42,500 nt of DNA from Prorocentrum cordatum (Eukaryota > Sar > Dinophyceae > Prorocentrales > Prorocentraceae), in contig CAUYUJ010015708.1 in assembly GCA_963575745.1 (NCBI GenBank), positions 55,001 to 97,500 on the forward strand. The letters run 5' to 3'. Position 1 is the first letter of the stretch. The number at the start of each line of letters is the position of its first letter. The position numbers and the translations under genes are program-made. The notes under the pieces are model-generated. The model saw nothing but the letters and a program-made list of their open reading frames with translations. It searched no databases and was not told where the DNA came from. This document shows, in pieces, positions 1-9,202 of this stretch.

Positions 1-660
1 GAGCGCGGCGTCTATGCGGGCCATGGCGCAGGGCGTGGCAGGTGTGGCACTTTCCTCACCCCGTAGGGGGTGCGCAGGGGGTGGTCTCCGAACGCGGCGT
101 CTATGCGGGCCATGGCGCAGGGCGTGGCAGGTGTGGCACTTTCTCGACCTCGTAGGGGGTGCGCAGGGGGTGGTCTCCGAGCGCGGCGTTTATGCGGGCC
201 ATGGCGCAGGGCGTGGCAGGTGTGGCACTTTCCTCACCCCGTAGGGGGTGCGCAAGGGGTGGTCTCCGAGCGCGGGGTCTATGCGGGCCATGGCGCAGGG
301 CGTGGCAGGTGTGGCACTTTCCTCACCCCGTAGGGGGTGCGCCGGGGGTGGTCTCCGAGCGCGGCGTCTATGCGGGATTTGGCGCAGGGCGTTGCAGGTG
401 TGGCACTTTCTCGACCTCGTAGGGGGTGCGCACGGGGTGGTCTCCGAGCGCGGCGTCTATGCGGGCCATGGCGCCTCAGCGTGGCAGGCACGGCATATTC
501 TCGACACCACCGGGGGTGCGCAGGGAATTGTCCCCGAGCGGGGCGTTTATGCGGGCCATGGCTCAGGGCATGGCAGGCGCGGCATATTCTCGACACCACA
601 GGGGGTGCGCAGGGGGTGGTCCTCGAACGCGGCGTCTATGCGGGCCATGGCGCAGAACGC
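1..660. repeat. 89-bp tandem satellite, about 7.5 units, truncated by the window start
   Basis: The phrase TCTATGCGGGCCATGG recurs at 11, 100, 189, 278, 367 (variant), 456, 545 (first base changed) and about 635, a period of 89 bp. Units carry GGCGTGGCAGGTGTGGCAC and GGTCTCCGAGCGCGG. The first five units are very similar; the last two diverge (CAGGCACGGCATATTCTCG replaces the middle). As 89 is not a multiple of 3, overlapping ORFs cycle through frames and are artefacts of the repeat. The array begins outside the window. Confidence 0.95.
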
Positions 661-1400
661 GGCGCTTCTCCTCTTCCACCTCTCCTCTTGAGTGGCGTCA
701 CCAACGGTATCGGCGGGGCAACGGCCACCAACATCATTCTCACATGCTTCACGTCAGCTATCATCATTTCAATCATGATCTAAGTATGTGGGGTTCATCG
801 GTAGCGTAATTGTAGTGACCTCTGGCTAGTGCCGCCGATCCGGGACGCTTCCGTTGTGGCCAGAAGCGCGCGATGGCGGTCATGACCGGCGACGACGGCG
901 AACGGTGACAATGATGATGCGAATTGCGAATGGAGGCAACGGAGTAGGATGATGATGAGGAGGAGGAGGATGACCATGATGAGGTGGAGGGTGGTGGGGG
1001 GGGGAGGGGCAGGAGTAGCAGGATGCTGAGGATGTGGAGGAGCCGGAGTAATCGGGAACTGGAAGAAGGGGGACGGGAGGATGCTGAGGATGAGGAGATT
1101 TTCGGCGGTTGTTGGAGATGTTGTTCGGCGGTTGTTAGAAAGTCTCTTTTGGGGCCAAGTGTTGGCCCTCTTTGGGTTGACACCTCGCCGATGTGGCGCG
1201 CTCTCTGACAAACTATGTGCTAGAGCAGTCTACGTCGCAGTTCTTTGTGGAACCTTGTGCATCACCGGTCTCTGCTGGGAACCATGGTGTCTTTGGGGTC
1301 TCTGGGGCCTGCGCGTGGTCCTCTGCGGGCCCTTGTGAGATCATGGATGTGAAGGACACCGAAGACGGGAGGGGAGATCTGTGAAAACGTGGAAGAACCT
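661..1400. other. Region without a recognisable gene
   Basis: Unique-looking sequence with a short GAG/GGA-rich patch (about 945-1100). One plus-strand ORF (1193-1384, 63 codons) has non-repetitive composition but no recognisable domain, and its first Met is not supported by context. I see no promoter, RNA gene or mobile element end here. Confidence 0.4.
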
Positions 1401-2050
1401 TTTGACATGCAGCGCTTGTGTTCAGACGTAAGCGTTGTGGAAGCATTGGGGCCGGTTTGGGGCTTTCCAGGGGTGGTCTTGGAGGCAGCTTGGAGGCCTC
1501 GAGATGGCGTCATGGGTGCATTTTTGGAGATTCTTGGGGGGTCTCAGGGGGTCACTGGGGCCTCTTCGGGGCCAGTTGGAAGCGTCTTGGGCGTCTTGGG
1601 GCCCTTCAGGCCTCTTGGGGGCCTCCGGGGCCTGCTGAGGGCTCCTTGGGCCGTCTTCGGCATTTCATCCGCGACTCGGCGCCCTCCAGGCGCCTCTTGG
1701 GCCCGTTCTGGGGCCCTCGTGGGCCTTTCCGGGTGCCTCCTGGGCCATCCTGGGCCTTTCTTGCGCCGTCTTGGAGCCCTCTTGGCGGCTTCTTGGGCCG
1801 TTTTGGGGCTTTCGTGGGGCGTCTGCGACGGTTTGAAGGCCCAAGAGGCGAATCTGCTAAATATTGTAGGTTTTTCTTTTGGGAAAGGGGCAGTTTTTGC
1901 TTCTTTGGGCCTTCTTTGGGAGGCCTTTTTTTCAGGGCTTCCGAGGGCATCTTGGAGGCTTTTGGCCATCTTGGGTGTCTTGTAGCGGTCGTTCGACTCG
2001 GGGCACTCTTGGCCCATGTTGGGGCCCTGCTGGGCGAGGGGGCCATCCCG
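1400..2050. repeat. Degenerate low-complexity tract built from CTTGGG/GGCC words
   Basis: The plus strand is a loose repetition of short words such as CTTGGGGCC, TCTTGGGCC and CCTCTTGGGG with no fixed period. Open frames on both strands follow from the skewed composition and are not judged coding. It looks like an old short-period minisatellite. Confidence 0.6.
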
Positions 2051-2529
2051 GAGTGAGTTGGAGCTCCTTCTTCCGCCCTGGGAATTACATCCCCCCCCTC
2101 CCCCGACCCCGGCAGAGCCACCCCGGCACCCATCCATCCCCCAGTTGAGCTGCAACTCAGGAGTTGCGGCTCCGGCTTTTCTGAGGGTCTCTGAGACGCA
2201 CACGCCGGATCGGCGGACTTGTGTGTGTGTGTTTTTCTATGTGTGTCCCCTGGCTTTGGGCTCGTCGTTGCTTCCCCCTCGGGCTCGTCCTCCTCCTCTC
2301 CCTCGTTCCCTCGTCGCCCTCCGAAAACAGGGAAGCAAACCAGGGGTAGAGGGCCCTCCAACCCTGGGTTTGCTCGAGAGGTCCGCGCGGCGGGGGGAAA
2401 CAAAAATTCATTGTGTGTCCGCGGGCCCTTTCCAAGGTGTCCATCAACCCCCGGGGGGGGGGCATGCTGTTTGGTAGGCTTGCGCCTCCCTCCTCCTCTT
2501 ACGCTTTACACGTCTGCCGCCGTCTCCCT

Positions 2530-2724
2530 TTAAGTCGGGCTTGTCCCCCTTACAGGGGGATTTTCGACGAAAAATAAAAAATACCCAAAACATACACCAA
2601 AAATGCTCCAAAAATAGTCGGGGCATTATTTTTCTAGTATTTTTTGACCTTTTTGGGGCATTTTTGGGGTGTTTATTTATGTTTGCGTCGAAAACCCCCC
2701 TGTAGGGGGACAGGCCCGACTTAA
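2530..2724. mobile_element. 195-bp TIR element (MITE) with 8-bp target duplication
   Basis: The ends are TTAAGTCGGGC (2530-2540) and its exact reverse complement (2714-2724). The arms stay alignable for about 80 bp each, with CCCCCT-ACAGGGGG and TTTTCGACG in both, so almost the whole element folds back. It is flanked by the direct repeat GTCTCCCT (2522-2529 and 2725-2732), which I read as an 8-bp target site duplication. An 8-bp duplication is known for hAT-type transposons. A TTAA (piggyBac-like) duplication is an alternative because TTAA also lies at both ends, but the shared flank favours 8 bp. There is no ORF, so it is non-autonomous. Confidence 0.85.
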
Positions 2725-2789
2725 GTCTCCCTCTTCTGCTCCTTCTCCCTCCGCCCTCCAGCCCTGCCTCCTCCTCCCCCTCTTCCCCG

Positions 2790-2850
2790 CCCCCCCTCGT
2801 CGTCGCCGTCGTCGTCGTCGCTGTCGTCGTCGTCGTCGTCGCCGCCGTTA

Positions 2851-2910
<60 letters not shown>
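2790..2910. repeat. (GTC)n trinucleotide array
   Basis: GTC repeats with a few GCC, GCT and TTA interruptions; the last ~60 bp are pure. The reverse strand reads as poly-Asp or poly-Thr ORFs, rejected as shadows. Confidence 0.95.
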
Positions 2911-2911
<1 letters not shown>

Positions 2912-3469
2912 ACCATCGACCCCTGGACGCGCCCTGGGCAGCCAGCCTCCCGGCCAGAATCTTGAGGCGGATCCAGCCGTGGCCGCGGGGACGCCCCAGG
3001 AGGCTCAGAGAGGCGCCTGAGCGTCCCAAGGCCCAGATCCTCAATCCTCCTACGCGCCCCCCAGACATCCGTCCTCGTGTGCTTTTTCACAGCGTGGACC
3101 CCCGGAGGTCTGGACCCCCGCAGGTCTGGACCCCATCCTCAGATTCGGCTTTTCGTGCTGGGCCGTTTCTTCACGGCCCCAGGGGGCCCGGCAAGGGCCC
3201 CCAGAGGCCGATGACCACCAGACACCTCCCGCCTCCCGTCGTGATCTTTCCACCGCGCGACGATGTCGGGCCCCCCCCCCCTCCCCTCCTGGCTTCCTCC
3301 CAGGCCTCCCAGATTCAGGAGCGAAAGAAGGACGTACATGTACATGAATCCACGCTGGTTTCGAGAGCGCGCATTGCACAAATGTTCGTATAACGCGGCC
3401 GGTCTCGCGAATCGAGGGGCCGTGTTCATGTACATAGCTGGGCGCGTACGTCCTCTGTGGGCTCCCTAT
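2911..3469. other. Region without a recognisable gene
   Basis: GC-rich sequence holding a short direct duplication (AGGTCTGGACCCC at about 3108 and 3122) and a poly-C run near 3270. Long open frames exist on both strands, but none shows a domain or consistent codon use. Confidence 0.4.
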
Positions 3470-3643
3470 CACCACCCACCAAACCACCCCAACCCAACCC
3501 GAAGGCCCAACTTTATCCTCGATTTCCAGTGGGGGGGGGGTCGGGGAACGTTGAGAAAACACATGGTATCCGTCCCCCCCCCAACCCGAAATTCGAGTCA
3601 AATTCGGGTCTTCGGGTTGGGTTGGGGTGGTCTGGTAGGTAGT
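3470..3643. mobile_element. 174-bp TIR element, copy 1 (sister at 22556)
   Basis: The left arm contains ACCACCCCAACCCAACCCG and the right arm its reverse complement; outward of this the arms read ACCAAACC and ACCAGACC. The interior carries two runs of G/C. The same element, with the same ends and interior order, occurs at 22556-22719. No ORF belongs to it, and I could not define a target duplication with certainty. Two copies with inverted ends support a dispersed MITE. Confidence 0.75.
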
Positions 3644-4131
3644 CACCCTACAGAAGTGGTCCGAGCAGCTGGGGTCGGAGGCTCCCGGCGCAGCGCCGAT
3701 GCCTCGGCGAGGCGGCTCGGTGTGGAGCTCGGTGCCTCCGCGCCCCGCCGTCGCCAGTGCCTCGGCGCTGCGGCGCGATCCTGCGACCCCGCCTGCTGGC
3801 CAGGGGCTGCGCGCCATGGCTCAGGAGGGAAAGAAACATACAGACACAATTAATCGTCGACTCCCAAGAAAATATGGGAAAATATGGGCAGTGGGGGGGA
3901 AGACAGAAACCCAGAAAATATGGGAAAATATGGGGAATCCTTTTATTTGTGTGTATTTATTTGTGTGTCCTGGGGCCCCTTCAATGGCTCCCGCGCGCTC
4001 CCGCGCGCTCCCGCGCGCGGGGCCTGCGAGGCCGGCGGGGAGTACAAGCTGCTGCCCGGGAGCGGCCCCGGCGGGCGCCCAGCGTGGGTGCAGGGCGCCA
4101 ACGCGAAGGGCAAGGAGGCCCGCTGGGGGGC
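3644..4131. other. Gene-poor stretch with a 22-bp direct repeat and a possible exon fragment
   Basis: AGAAAATATGGGAAAATATG occurs twice (about 3868 and 3914). At about 4023-4130 the plus strand reads a non-repetitive peptide containing GGEYKLLPG and GGRPAW, which has the look of a dinoflagellate exon and runs into the TCC array. About 200 bp further on (4315-4370) a diverged copy of its last ~40 bp recurs, again followed by TCC repeats. No function is assigned. Confidence 0.3.
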
Positions 4132-4262
4132 TCCTCCTCCTCCTCCTCCTCCTCCTCCTCCTCCTCCTCCTCCTCCTCCTCCTCCTCCTCCGTCTCCTCC
4201 TCCTCCTCCTCCTCCTCCTCTGTCTCCTCCTCCTCCTCCTCCTTTCCCTCCTTCTTATCCTC
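4132..4262. repeat. (TCC)n trinucleotide array
   Basis: Almost uninterrupted CTC/TCC repeats with occasional GTC or CTG codon-sized interruptions. Poly-Ser, poly-Pro and poly-Leu ORFs across it are shadows. Confidence 0.95.
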
Positions 4263-4489
4263 CTAATGTCTCATGGTCCTCCTCCCTCCTCCCTCTTCGC
4301 CCCATCCTGGGTGTAGGGCGCTCGAAGGGGAAGGAGGCTCCTTGGGAGGGCCTCTTTGCAGCTCCTCCTCCTCCTTCATCCCTTTCCGTTAGGAATAATT
4401 TTGATCGCTGCACCCCCAGACGTGACGCTAGGACGAGCTGGGCGTTTCATCTGAGGCATCGTTACCATTCTTGAATTTGAAGCTTAATT

Positions 4490-4760
4490 TCTGCAACTGT
4501 TTCAAGGATTGAGGTCGGCTGGTCTTCACAATGTTGCTTTCGCCGTACCTCCGCGCACAATCGTCTTAAACGTTTCCAACAGCTTCAAGGATGGAAGGCG
4601 GCTGGTTTTCAAACTTGGCTCTTGCCTTAGCGCCGCGCACATTCGTCTGACAAGTTTGCAGCTGTTTCAAGGATGGAGGTCGGTTCATTTTCACAGTGGC
4701 CTCAGCGCCGCGCATAGTCGTTTTCAAAGTTTGCAAGAGTTTCACGGATTCGCATGGTTG
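4490..4760. repeat. ~80-bp tandem repeat, about 3.3 diverged units
   Basis: TTTCAAGGATTGAGG, TTCAAGGATGGAAGG, TTTCAAGGATGGAGG and TTTCACGGATTCGC start successive units at about 4499, 4581, 4663 and 4740. Each unit continues with a TTTTCA word, a GCGCCGCGCA word and CGTC. The same unit, in opposite orientation, occurs near 23105-23260. Confidence 0.75.
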
Positions 4761-4997
4761 AAAGCTTGGGAATGGTGCTCTGGTACGATTTGGGATTGTC
4801 GGGGCGCAACGGTCACGTTCCGGACGCAACAGTCACGTTGATTCGCGGTGTTTTGGTGTTTTGGCACGACGCTGTGGAAAAGCCACGATGTCGGATGTCT
4901 GGAGGGGTGCGGGCAGCCTGCAACCCAGACCTCCAAGAGATATGTTTTTATATCTCCTGGCGACAGCGGGCGTTGGCAGGGGGGGAGGGGTGGGGCC

Positions 4998-5090
4998 GGT
5001 AACGTTACAATTCGCGCTGGCGCCGTCTCGGAATGTTCAGGAATGGATAGTTGAGTCCCAGACGTCGCCGGCGTGAATCGTGACGTTACC
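4998..5090. repeat. 93-bp inverted repeat with ~33-bp arms
   Basis: The left arm starts GGTAACGTTACAATTCGCG; the reverse complement of the right end reads GGTAACGTCACGATTCACG and continues to match (GGCG-CGTCT) for about 33 bp with few mismatches. A ~25-bp loop separates the arms. It could be a very small MITE; no clear target duplication is visible. Confidence 0.7.
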
Positions 5091-5299
5091 AGGGGGCGGG
5101 GAGGCGGGTCCGCTAAAGGGGCTCCAACGTAGTGGAAAAAACAAGACGGATTTGTTTCATAGTTTTCGGCGTCTGGGGGCTCGCCGGGCCCAAGAGCAGT
5201 CAGACATCGATCTGGGACTGAAACCTGTTCCGTGGGAAGTGGTCCAGAGCTCCGGGGATCCCGAATGGAACAAAAACATCGGAGATTCGGGACGGATGT

Positions 5300-5480
5300 C
5301 CGCGCTTCGGCCGGTTCGGCTGCGTCGCGCTTGGTTGTGCTCGGTCGGTTCGATTCGGTCGGTTGCTACGTCGATGCTACGACGGTAGGTAGATTCGGTT
5401 TCGGTCGGTTTTGGTTTCGCTGTCAGTTCGGACGGTTTTTAGTTGCGCTGTTGTCGTGGTCGGTCTTGGCACAATTTGAG
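5300..5480. repeat. Degenerate GGTTCGG/TCGGTCGG minisatellite
   Basis: Plus-strand words CCGGTTCGG, GGTCGGTTCGATTCGG and TCGGTCGGTT recur irregularly. The same motif family appears at 34320-34520 and 36530-36760 inside the copia element. Confidence 0.6.
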
Positions 5481-5586
5481 GCCGTGGGGGGTTTCGGGGG
5501 TCAGCGCGTGCATGTTTGTGTGTGGAGCCTAGGGGAGTGCCCCGAACGACCCGTGGCGGGCTGAGGCAGACTCGCGTCTGCCAGCC

Positions 5587-6050
5587 TCAGGATGATTGCG
5601 CACGGCCCCTCTGGAGAAGCAGTCGGACGCAGTCGGACAGCTTTCCTTCACGGTTGCCTCGTGCACCTCCCTCTCCGCCCCCGCCTCGTCCTCCTACCTC
5701 CGCTTGCTCCTCCTCTGCCCGCCGCCTCTTCCACCTCACAGCACAGTCGCCGTCGTCGCCGCCGCCGTCGTCATCCTCCCTGTCCTCCTCGCCCTCCTGC
5801 GCCAGCTCTTCCTCCTCCGGCTCCTCGTCTTCCTCGTCCTCCTCGCTGCCGCCCTCCGCCTCGGGCTCCGCACCGGCCTCGTCGTCGTAGTCGTCGTGCT
5901 GTTTCCTTCTCCCCCCCTTCACTTCTCGTCGTCCGCCTCCTGCGCCCGGACGTCTCGTGAGGACTCGGGCGCTCGGGGCTCCTGGGCCCGTCCAGAGGCG
6001 ACGCGCCTCGCTCCCCACAGGAGACGGGCCGAGCCACTCCCTCCAGATGT
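5587..6050 (-). CDS. Acidic exon-like ORF (unknown protein)
   Basis: On the minus strand an open frame ends at a stop at 5587-5589. About 80 residues in its middle are Asp/Glu-rich (DDYDDEAG, EEDEEDEEPEEEELAQEGEE) with varied synonymous codons, unlike the pure GGA arrays nearby. They are followed by a basic patch (RWKRRRAEEEQAEV) and a Gly-rich end. A pyrimidine-rich acceptor (TTTTTCCTATCACACAG on the minus strand) ends at about 6050, so the ORF may be a terminal exon. It lies downstream of, and on the same strand as, the 6415-7137 ORF, whose end carries a splice donor. Joining those two exact sites would lead into a different frame, so the link is unproven. No family recognised. Confidence 0.3.
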
Positions 6051-6070
6051 GCTGTGTGATAGGAAAAATG

Positions 6071-6303
6071 GATGGAGAAGGAGGAGGAGGAGGAGCAGGA
6101 GGAGGAGGAGGAGGAGGAGGAGGAGGAGGAGGAGGAGGAGGGGGAGGGGATGGGGAGGGGGAAGGAGGGAGGAGGAGGAGGAGGAGGAGGAGGGAGGAGG
6201 AGGAGGGGGAGGGGGAGGGGGAGGGGAGGGGAGGAGGAGGAGGAGGAGGAGGAGGAGGAGGAGGGGGAGGGGGAGGGGGAAGGGGAGGAGGAGAAGAAGA
6301 AGA
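6071..6303. repeat. (GGA)n array, 230 bp
   Basis: Long GGA/GGGGA purine tract with a few AAG interruptions. On the minus strand it is polypyrimidine and may lie within an intron. ORFs of up to 586 codons that run through it are repeat artefacts. Confidence 0.95.
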
Positions 6304-6414
6304 CACTCCCGCGGTCGCGGGTCGCCCCCTCGGGGGCCGCCGCGCCCGAGCGCCCGCGGCCGCGGGCACTCAGCGCGGAGCACGATGGAGCCGCCGACGA
6401 GCTCCGCGTCGGAC

Positions 6415-7137
6415 TTACCGCTTCTTCTTGCCCTTGCCCTTCTTGCAGCCTTCCGCCGCCGCCCCAGCGGCAGCACCGTCCACGAAGGGCTGCGCGTCCT
6501 CGAAGGCGACCTCGCACACCGTCGCACGGCGGCCGCTCTCGACCAGGACGCACACGACGCCGTGCGGGTCGACGCCGTCATTGGGATCGCCGTACACCGA
6601 CCCTTGGCGCCCATCTCGAAGACGAACGCGGTCGCCTTCCCGCAGGATGTGCGGGGTGCGCCTCGGGGGCACCTCATCTGCCCACTCGTCGTCGTCGACG
6701 TCGGAGGGGAGCTTCATGTCCTCCTGGACCATCGCCTCCGCCGCCGCCGCCGCCGCACCCACCACGCCGCCGTCGGCGGGGGCCCCCACACCCACCGCCG
6801 CCGTCGCCGCCGCACCGCCACCAGGGGGCTTCTCCTCCACGACGTCCTGCAGCTGGAAGCGCGAGTCCACCTCCATCCGTCCTCCGCGGCCGCGCGGGCG
6901 ACGGCGCCGAGGCGGCACCGCCTGGGGACCCGCGCCGACCTCGGCGGGAGGGGTGGGCTGCCCGACCAGCTCGGCCACAGCCGTGCGGACGAGCCCCTCC
7001 GCCGCACGCAGGAGGCGTGCCGAGTCACGCATCCCTCCTGCGGCGGCCAAGCCCGCGGCCGCGTGGACCGCCATCAGGGCCCCACGCGAGGCCTCCAGTG
7101 GCGCCGCGGCGCGTGCCGCCTTGGTCGAACCCGGCAT
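6415..7137 (-). CDS. 240-aa protein of unknown function with an SH3/KOW-like segment; probably an exon
   Basis: True ATG at 7135-7137. The predicted protein has an Ala-rich helical N terminus (residues 1-60, including GLVRTAVAELVGQP), a basic patch (PPRRRRPRGRGGRMEVD), an Ala/Gly linker, then a compact segment at about 165-225 (EGDRVRLRDGRQGSVYGD, GVVCVLVESGRRATVCEV) that resembles small beta-barrel SH3/KOW/Tudor-like domains by its GDxVxL and turn pattern; that is inference from pattern only. It ends in a Lys-rich tail (CKKGKGKKKR). The stop TAA at 6415-6417 lies inside a perfect minus-strand GTAAGT (6418-6413), so the natural transcript may splice here and continue. Third codon positions are almost always G or C. 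TCC-type tracts flank it on both sides. Confidence 0.6.
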   Translation of the reverse strand: MPGSTKAARAAAPLEASRGALMAVHAAAGLAAAGGMRDSARLLRAAEGLVRTAVAELVGQPTPPAEVGAGPQAVPPRRRRPRGRGGRMEVDSRFQLQDVVEEKPPGGGAAATAAVGVGAPADGGVVGAAAAAAEAMVQEDMKLPSDVDDDEWADEVPPRRTPHILREGDRVRLRDGRQGSVYGDPNDGVDPHGVVCVLVESGRRATVCEVAFEDAQPFVDGAAAGAAAEGCKKGKGKKKR

Positions 7138-7196
7138 CGGAGGCGAGGCGGGAGGCGCGGCGCGGCGCGGCGCAGCCCCGGCAAGGCAAGGGGCGA

Positions 7197-7339
7197 GGAA
7201 GGGGAGGAGGAGGAGGAGGAGGAGGAGGAGGAGGAGAGGAGGAGGAGGAAGAGGGAGGAGGAGGAGGAGGAGGGAGGAGGAGGAGGAGGAAGAGGAGGAG
7301 GAGGAGGAGGAGGAGGAGGAGGAGGAGGAGGAGGAGGAC
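7197..7339. repeat. (GGA)n array just upstream of the minus-strand 6415-7137 ORF
   Basis: GGA repeats with single GGG and AAG interruptions. On the minus strand it is a TCC tract ending about 60 bp before the ATG at 7137, and would fall in the 5' UTR or an upstream intron. Confidence 0.95.
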
Positions 7340-7562
7340 TTGAGGTGACGCCTTAACTCCGTGAGTGGGTCCAGTTACCTGGATCACCACCCTGTAGGGC
7401 ACGGTTGCCCGATGTGGCATGGCCTGGGGCCATATTGGTCCAGACCGCACGGGCGGGGCCAATGAAACAATAATCGGATATTGGAACCTATACATTACCA
7501 GTGGCGGGCTGTTTTTCAATCCCAGGATTTTTTGAGGGTCGAGGACGACGTCGGGGTGGTGA

Positions 7563-7641
7563 GGTGTATACTTGTTTCCCCGTTGTCTTGGGGAAACAAC
7601 GAACAATGTATACACCAGGATCCCGTATACACCAGGATCCG
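7563..7641. repeat. Hairpin plus a duplicated 16-bp word
   Basis: GTGTATAC...TTGTTTCCCC (about 7563-7581) faces GGGGAAACAA...GTATACAC (about 7591-7614); one arm has an 8-bp insertion. It is followed by a second copy of GTATACACCAGGATCC 20 bp downstream. Role unknown. Confidence 0.6.
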
Positions 7642-7739
7642 CTTTATTGTTTGCAAGTTTCAGAGCAGGCCCGGAACACGCGTCGGTGTATAGAGTTCGG
7701 TTCCTTAGATAAGGGGCATTGGATGTTGGCGGGTTAGGA

Positions 7740-8425
7740 TTACGGGTAGAACAACGTGGCAATGGGGGGTGCAATAATATTGAGCGTGTGGCGAATCAGG
7801 AGCGAGGGTCGGGGGGGAACACGTGGATGACGGGGGGACAGACAATCGAAACAAGATGGGGTGTAAGATGCGCGGTTATGGGATGATGCGAGGCCGTGCC
7901 TGACTTGCGTGCTCATGCGCAGCAGTGGGAGGGTATAGTGTGGCCGGCGGAGCCGAGGCGGACCGACGGAGGGGAGGGAATGGAGGTGTGCAGGAGGAAG
8001 TGTTCGTTGGGCCTTTCGCTTCTTCTTCCCCGACCAAGTCTCCGCTGCCGACAGGGCGGGGCGGAAGCACTGCCCTGGAACGCACTGGTGCGCCCTGATG
8101 CCACAAAAAGACTGCATGGGCCTGTAGATGGCGCCCTCTGGGAGGAACCTGCACAGCATCATGTCTCAATGCGACCACCGAGCCATCAGGGACGCCCGGT
8201 ATGCCCGCAACAAGCCAGAGCCTTTGAAAACAATAATTTTGCTGCCTTGGATGACTGGCCTCATGTGGCCAGAGGTGAACTTGTTGGGCCTGTGTACTTT
8301 CTGGAGTCCGATCCACGAGAGTTCCGCGCCAGGGCCCCCTCTTGACGCAATGGAAATCAAGTCCTGCACATCCACCTCCAAATTGGCATTGCATTCGATG
8401 ATGAACTAACTTTTCGTGCTGCTTC
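7740..8425 (-). pseudogene. Unknown ORF interrupted by one in-frame TGA
   Basis: A minus-strand frame reads from about 8425 (ECNANLEVDVQDLISIA, then SWIGLQKVHRPNKFTSGHM) to TGA at 8166-8168 and continues in the same frame to a stop at 7740-7742. The upper half has the composition of a real protein; the lower half ends in a Pro/Ser/Arg-rich stretch that is probably not coding. On the plus strand a polypyrimidine-AG (TTCTTTGCAG) sits near 8430, so the strand assignment is not secure. No family recognised. It may be a decayed exon. Confidence 0.3.
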
Positions 8426-9045
8426 TTTGCAGCTCGCGCGCCATGGGAGAGGATGACGAACATCGTGCGCTTCATAGTCATGTCCCCCTGTGGGAACACA
8501 AGATTTTCCGGTGTAGCATGGGAAGCCCGACAACGAGAAAGGGACAGGACAGGACAGCGACCGCTCGGCGAGATCCATCGACTGCTGCACGACTTAAAAA
8601 AAGCAGTGGACCTCAGGCGGAAAGGTCTCCGCTTCAGGAGACACGTAGCACGAGTGCTAACCCTCTTCCCCTGCCAGAGAGAGGGGGCGACGAGAGGAGG
8701 CGAAGAGGAGGGGCAAAGAGGGGAGGAGGGCAGGAGCGGAAGCCACGAGAGCGGCTCGAGACAGCCAAGCGGGCCCCCACATACACGTGAACAAAACTGC
8801 ACTGGATGGCCCTGGCTGCCGAGCCCTCGCGGACGGCGCCCATGCCCGGAATACGCATTCCGTGTATATTTCGGCGTTGCCTGCCGGAGGTTGCTGGTGC
8901 AGCTGCTACACCCTCTCAGAAGGGGCGCGTGGAGCACGTGTCCACGCGTGCAGCTTGCGACGGAAAATCAATGGAACGGCACCCGGCGACAGGAATTGCA
9001 GCAATTCTGTCGTAACGGCGCCCGGCGGCCTGTCGTAACGGCGCG
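8426..9045. other. Region without a recognisable gene
   Basis: Mixed-composition sequence. Several open frames on both strands overlap with no domain and no preferred frame. A short GGCGCCCGGCGG / GGCGCGCGGAGG duplication lies just before the GGA array. Confidence 0.35.
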
Positions 9046-9185
9046 CGGAGGCCGAGGAGGAGGAAAAAGGAGGAGGAGGAGGAGGAGGAGGAGGAGGAGG
9101 AGGAGGAGGAGGAGGAGGTGGAGGAGGAGGGGGAGGAGGAGGAGGATGATGAGGAGGAGGAGGAGGAGGAGGAGGGGGAGGACGA
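9046..9185. repeat. (GGA)n array
   Basis: GGA repeats interrupted by GTG, GGG and GATGAT. They lie about 20 bp downstream (minus sense) of the stop codon of the 9203-9981 exon. Confidence 0.95.
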
Positions 9186-9202
9186 CGAGAGCAGCAACAG
9201 GA

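Noticed and set aside
2721-2724. piggyBac-type TTAA duplication at the 195-bp element
   Set aside because: The flanks share eight further bases (GTCTCCCT), so TTAA is better read as part of the inverted repeat.
5596-7356. Plus-strand ORFs of 423-586 codons
   Set aside because: They run through two GGA arrays (poly-Glu, poly-Gly, poly-Arg) and are antisense to the better minus-strand ORF at 6415-7137.
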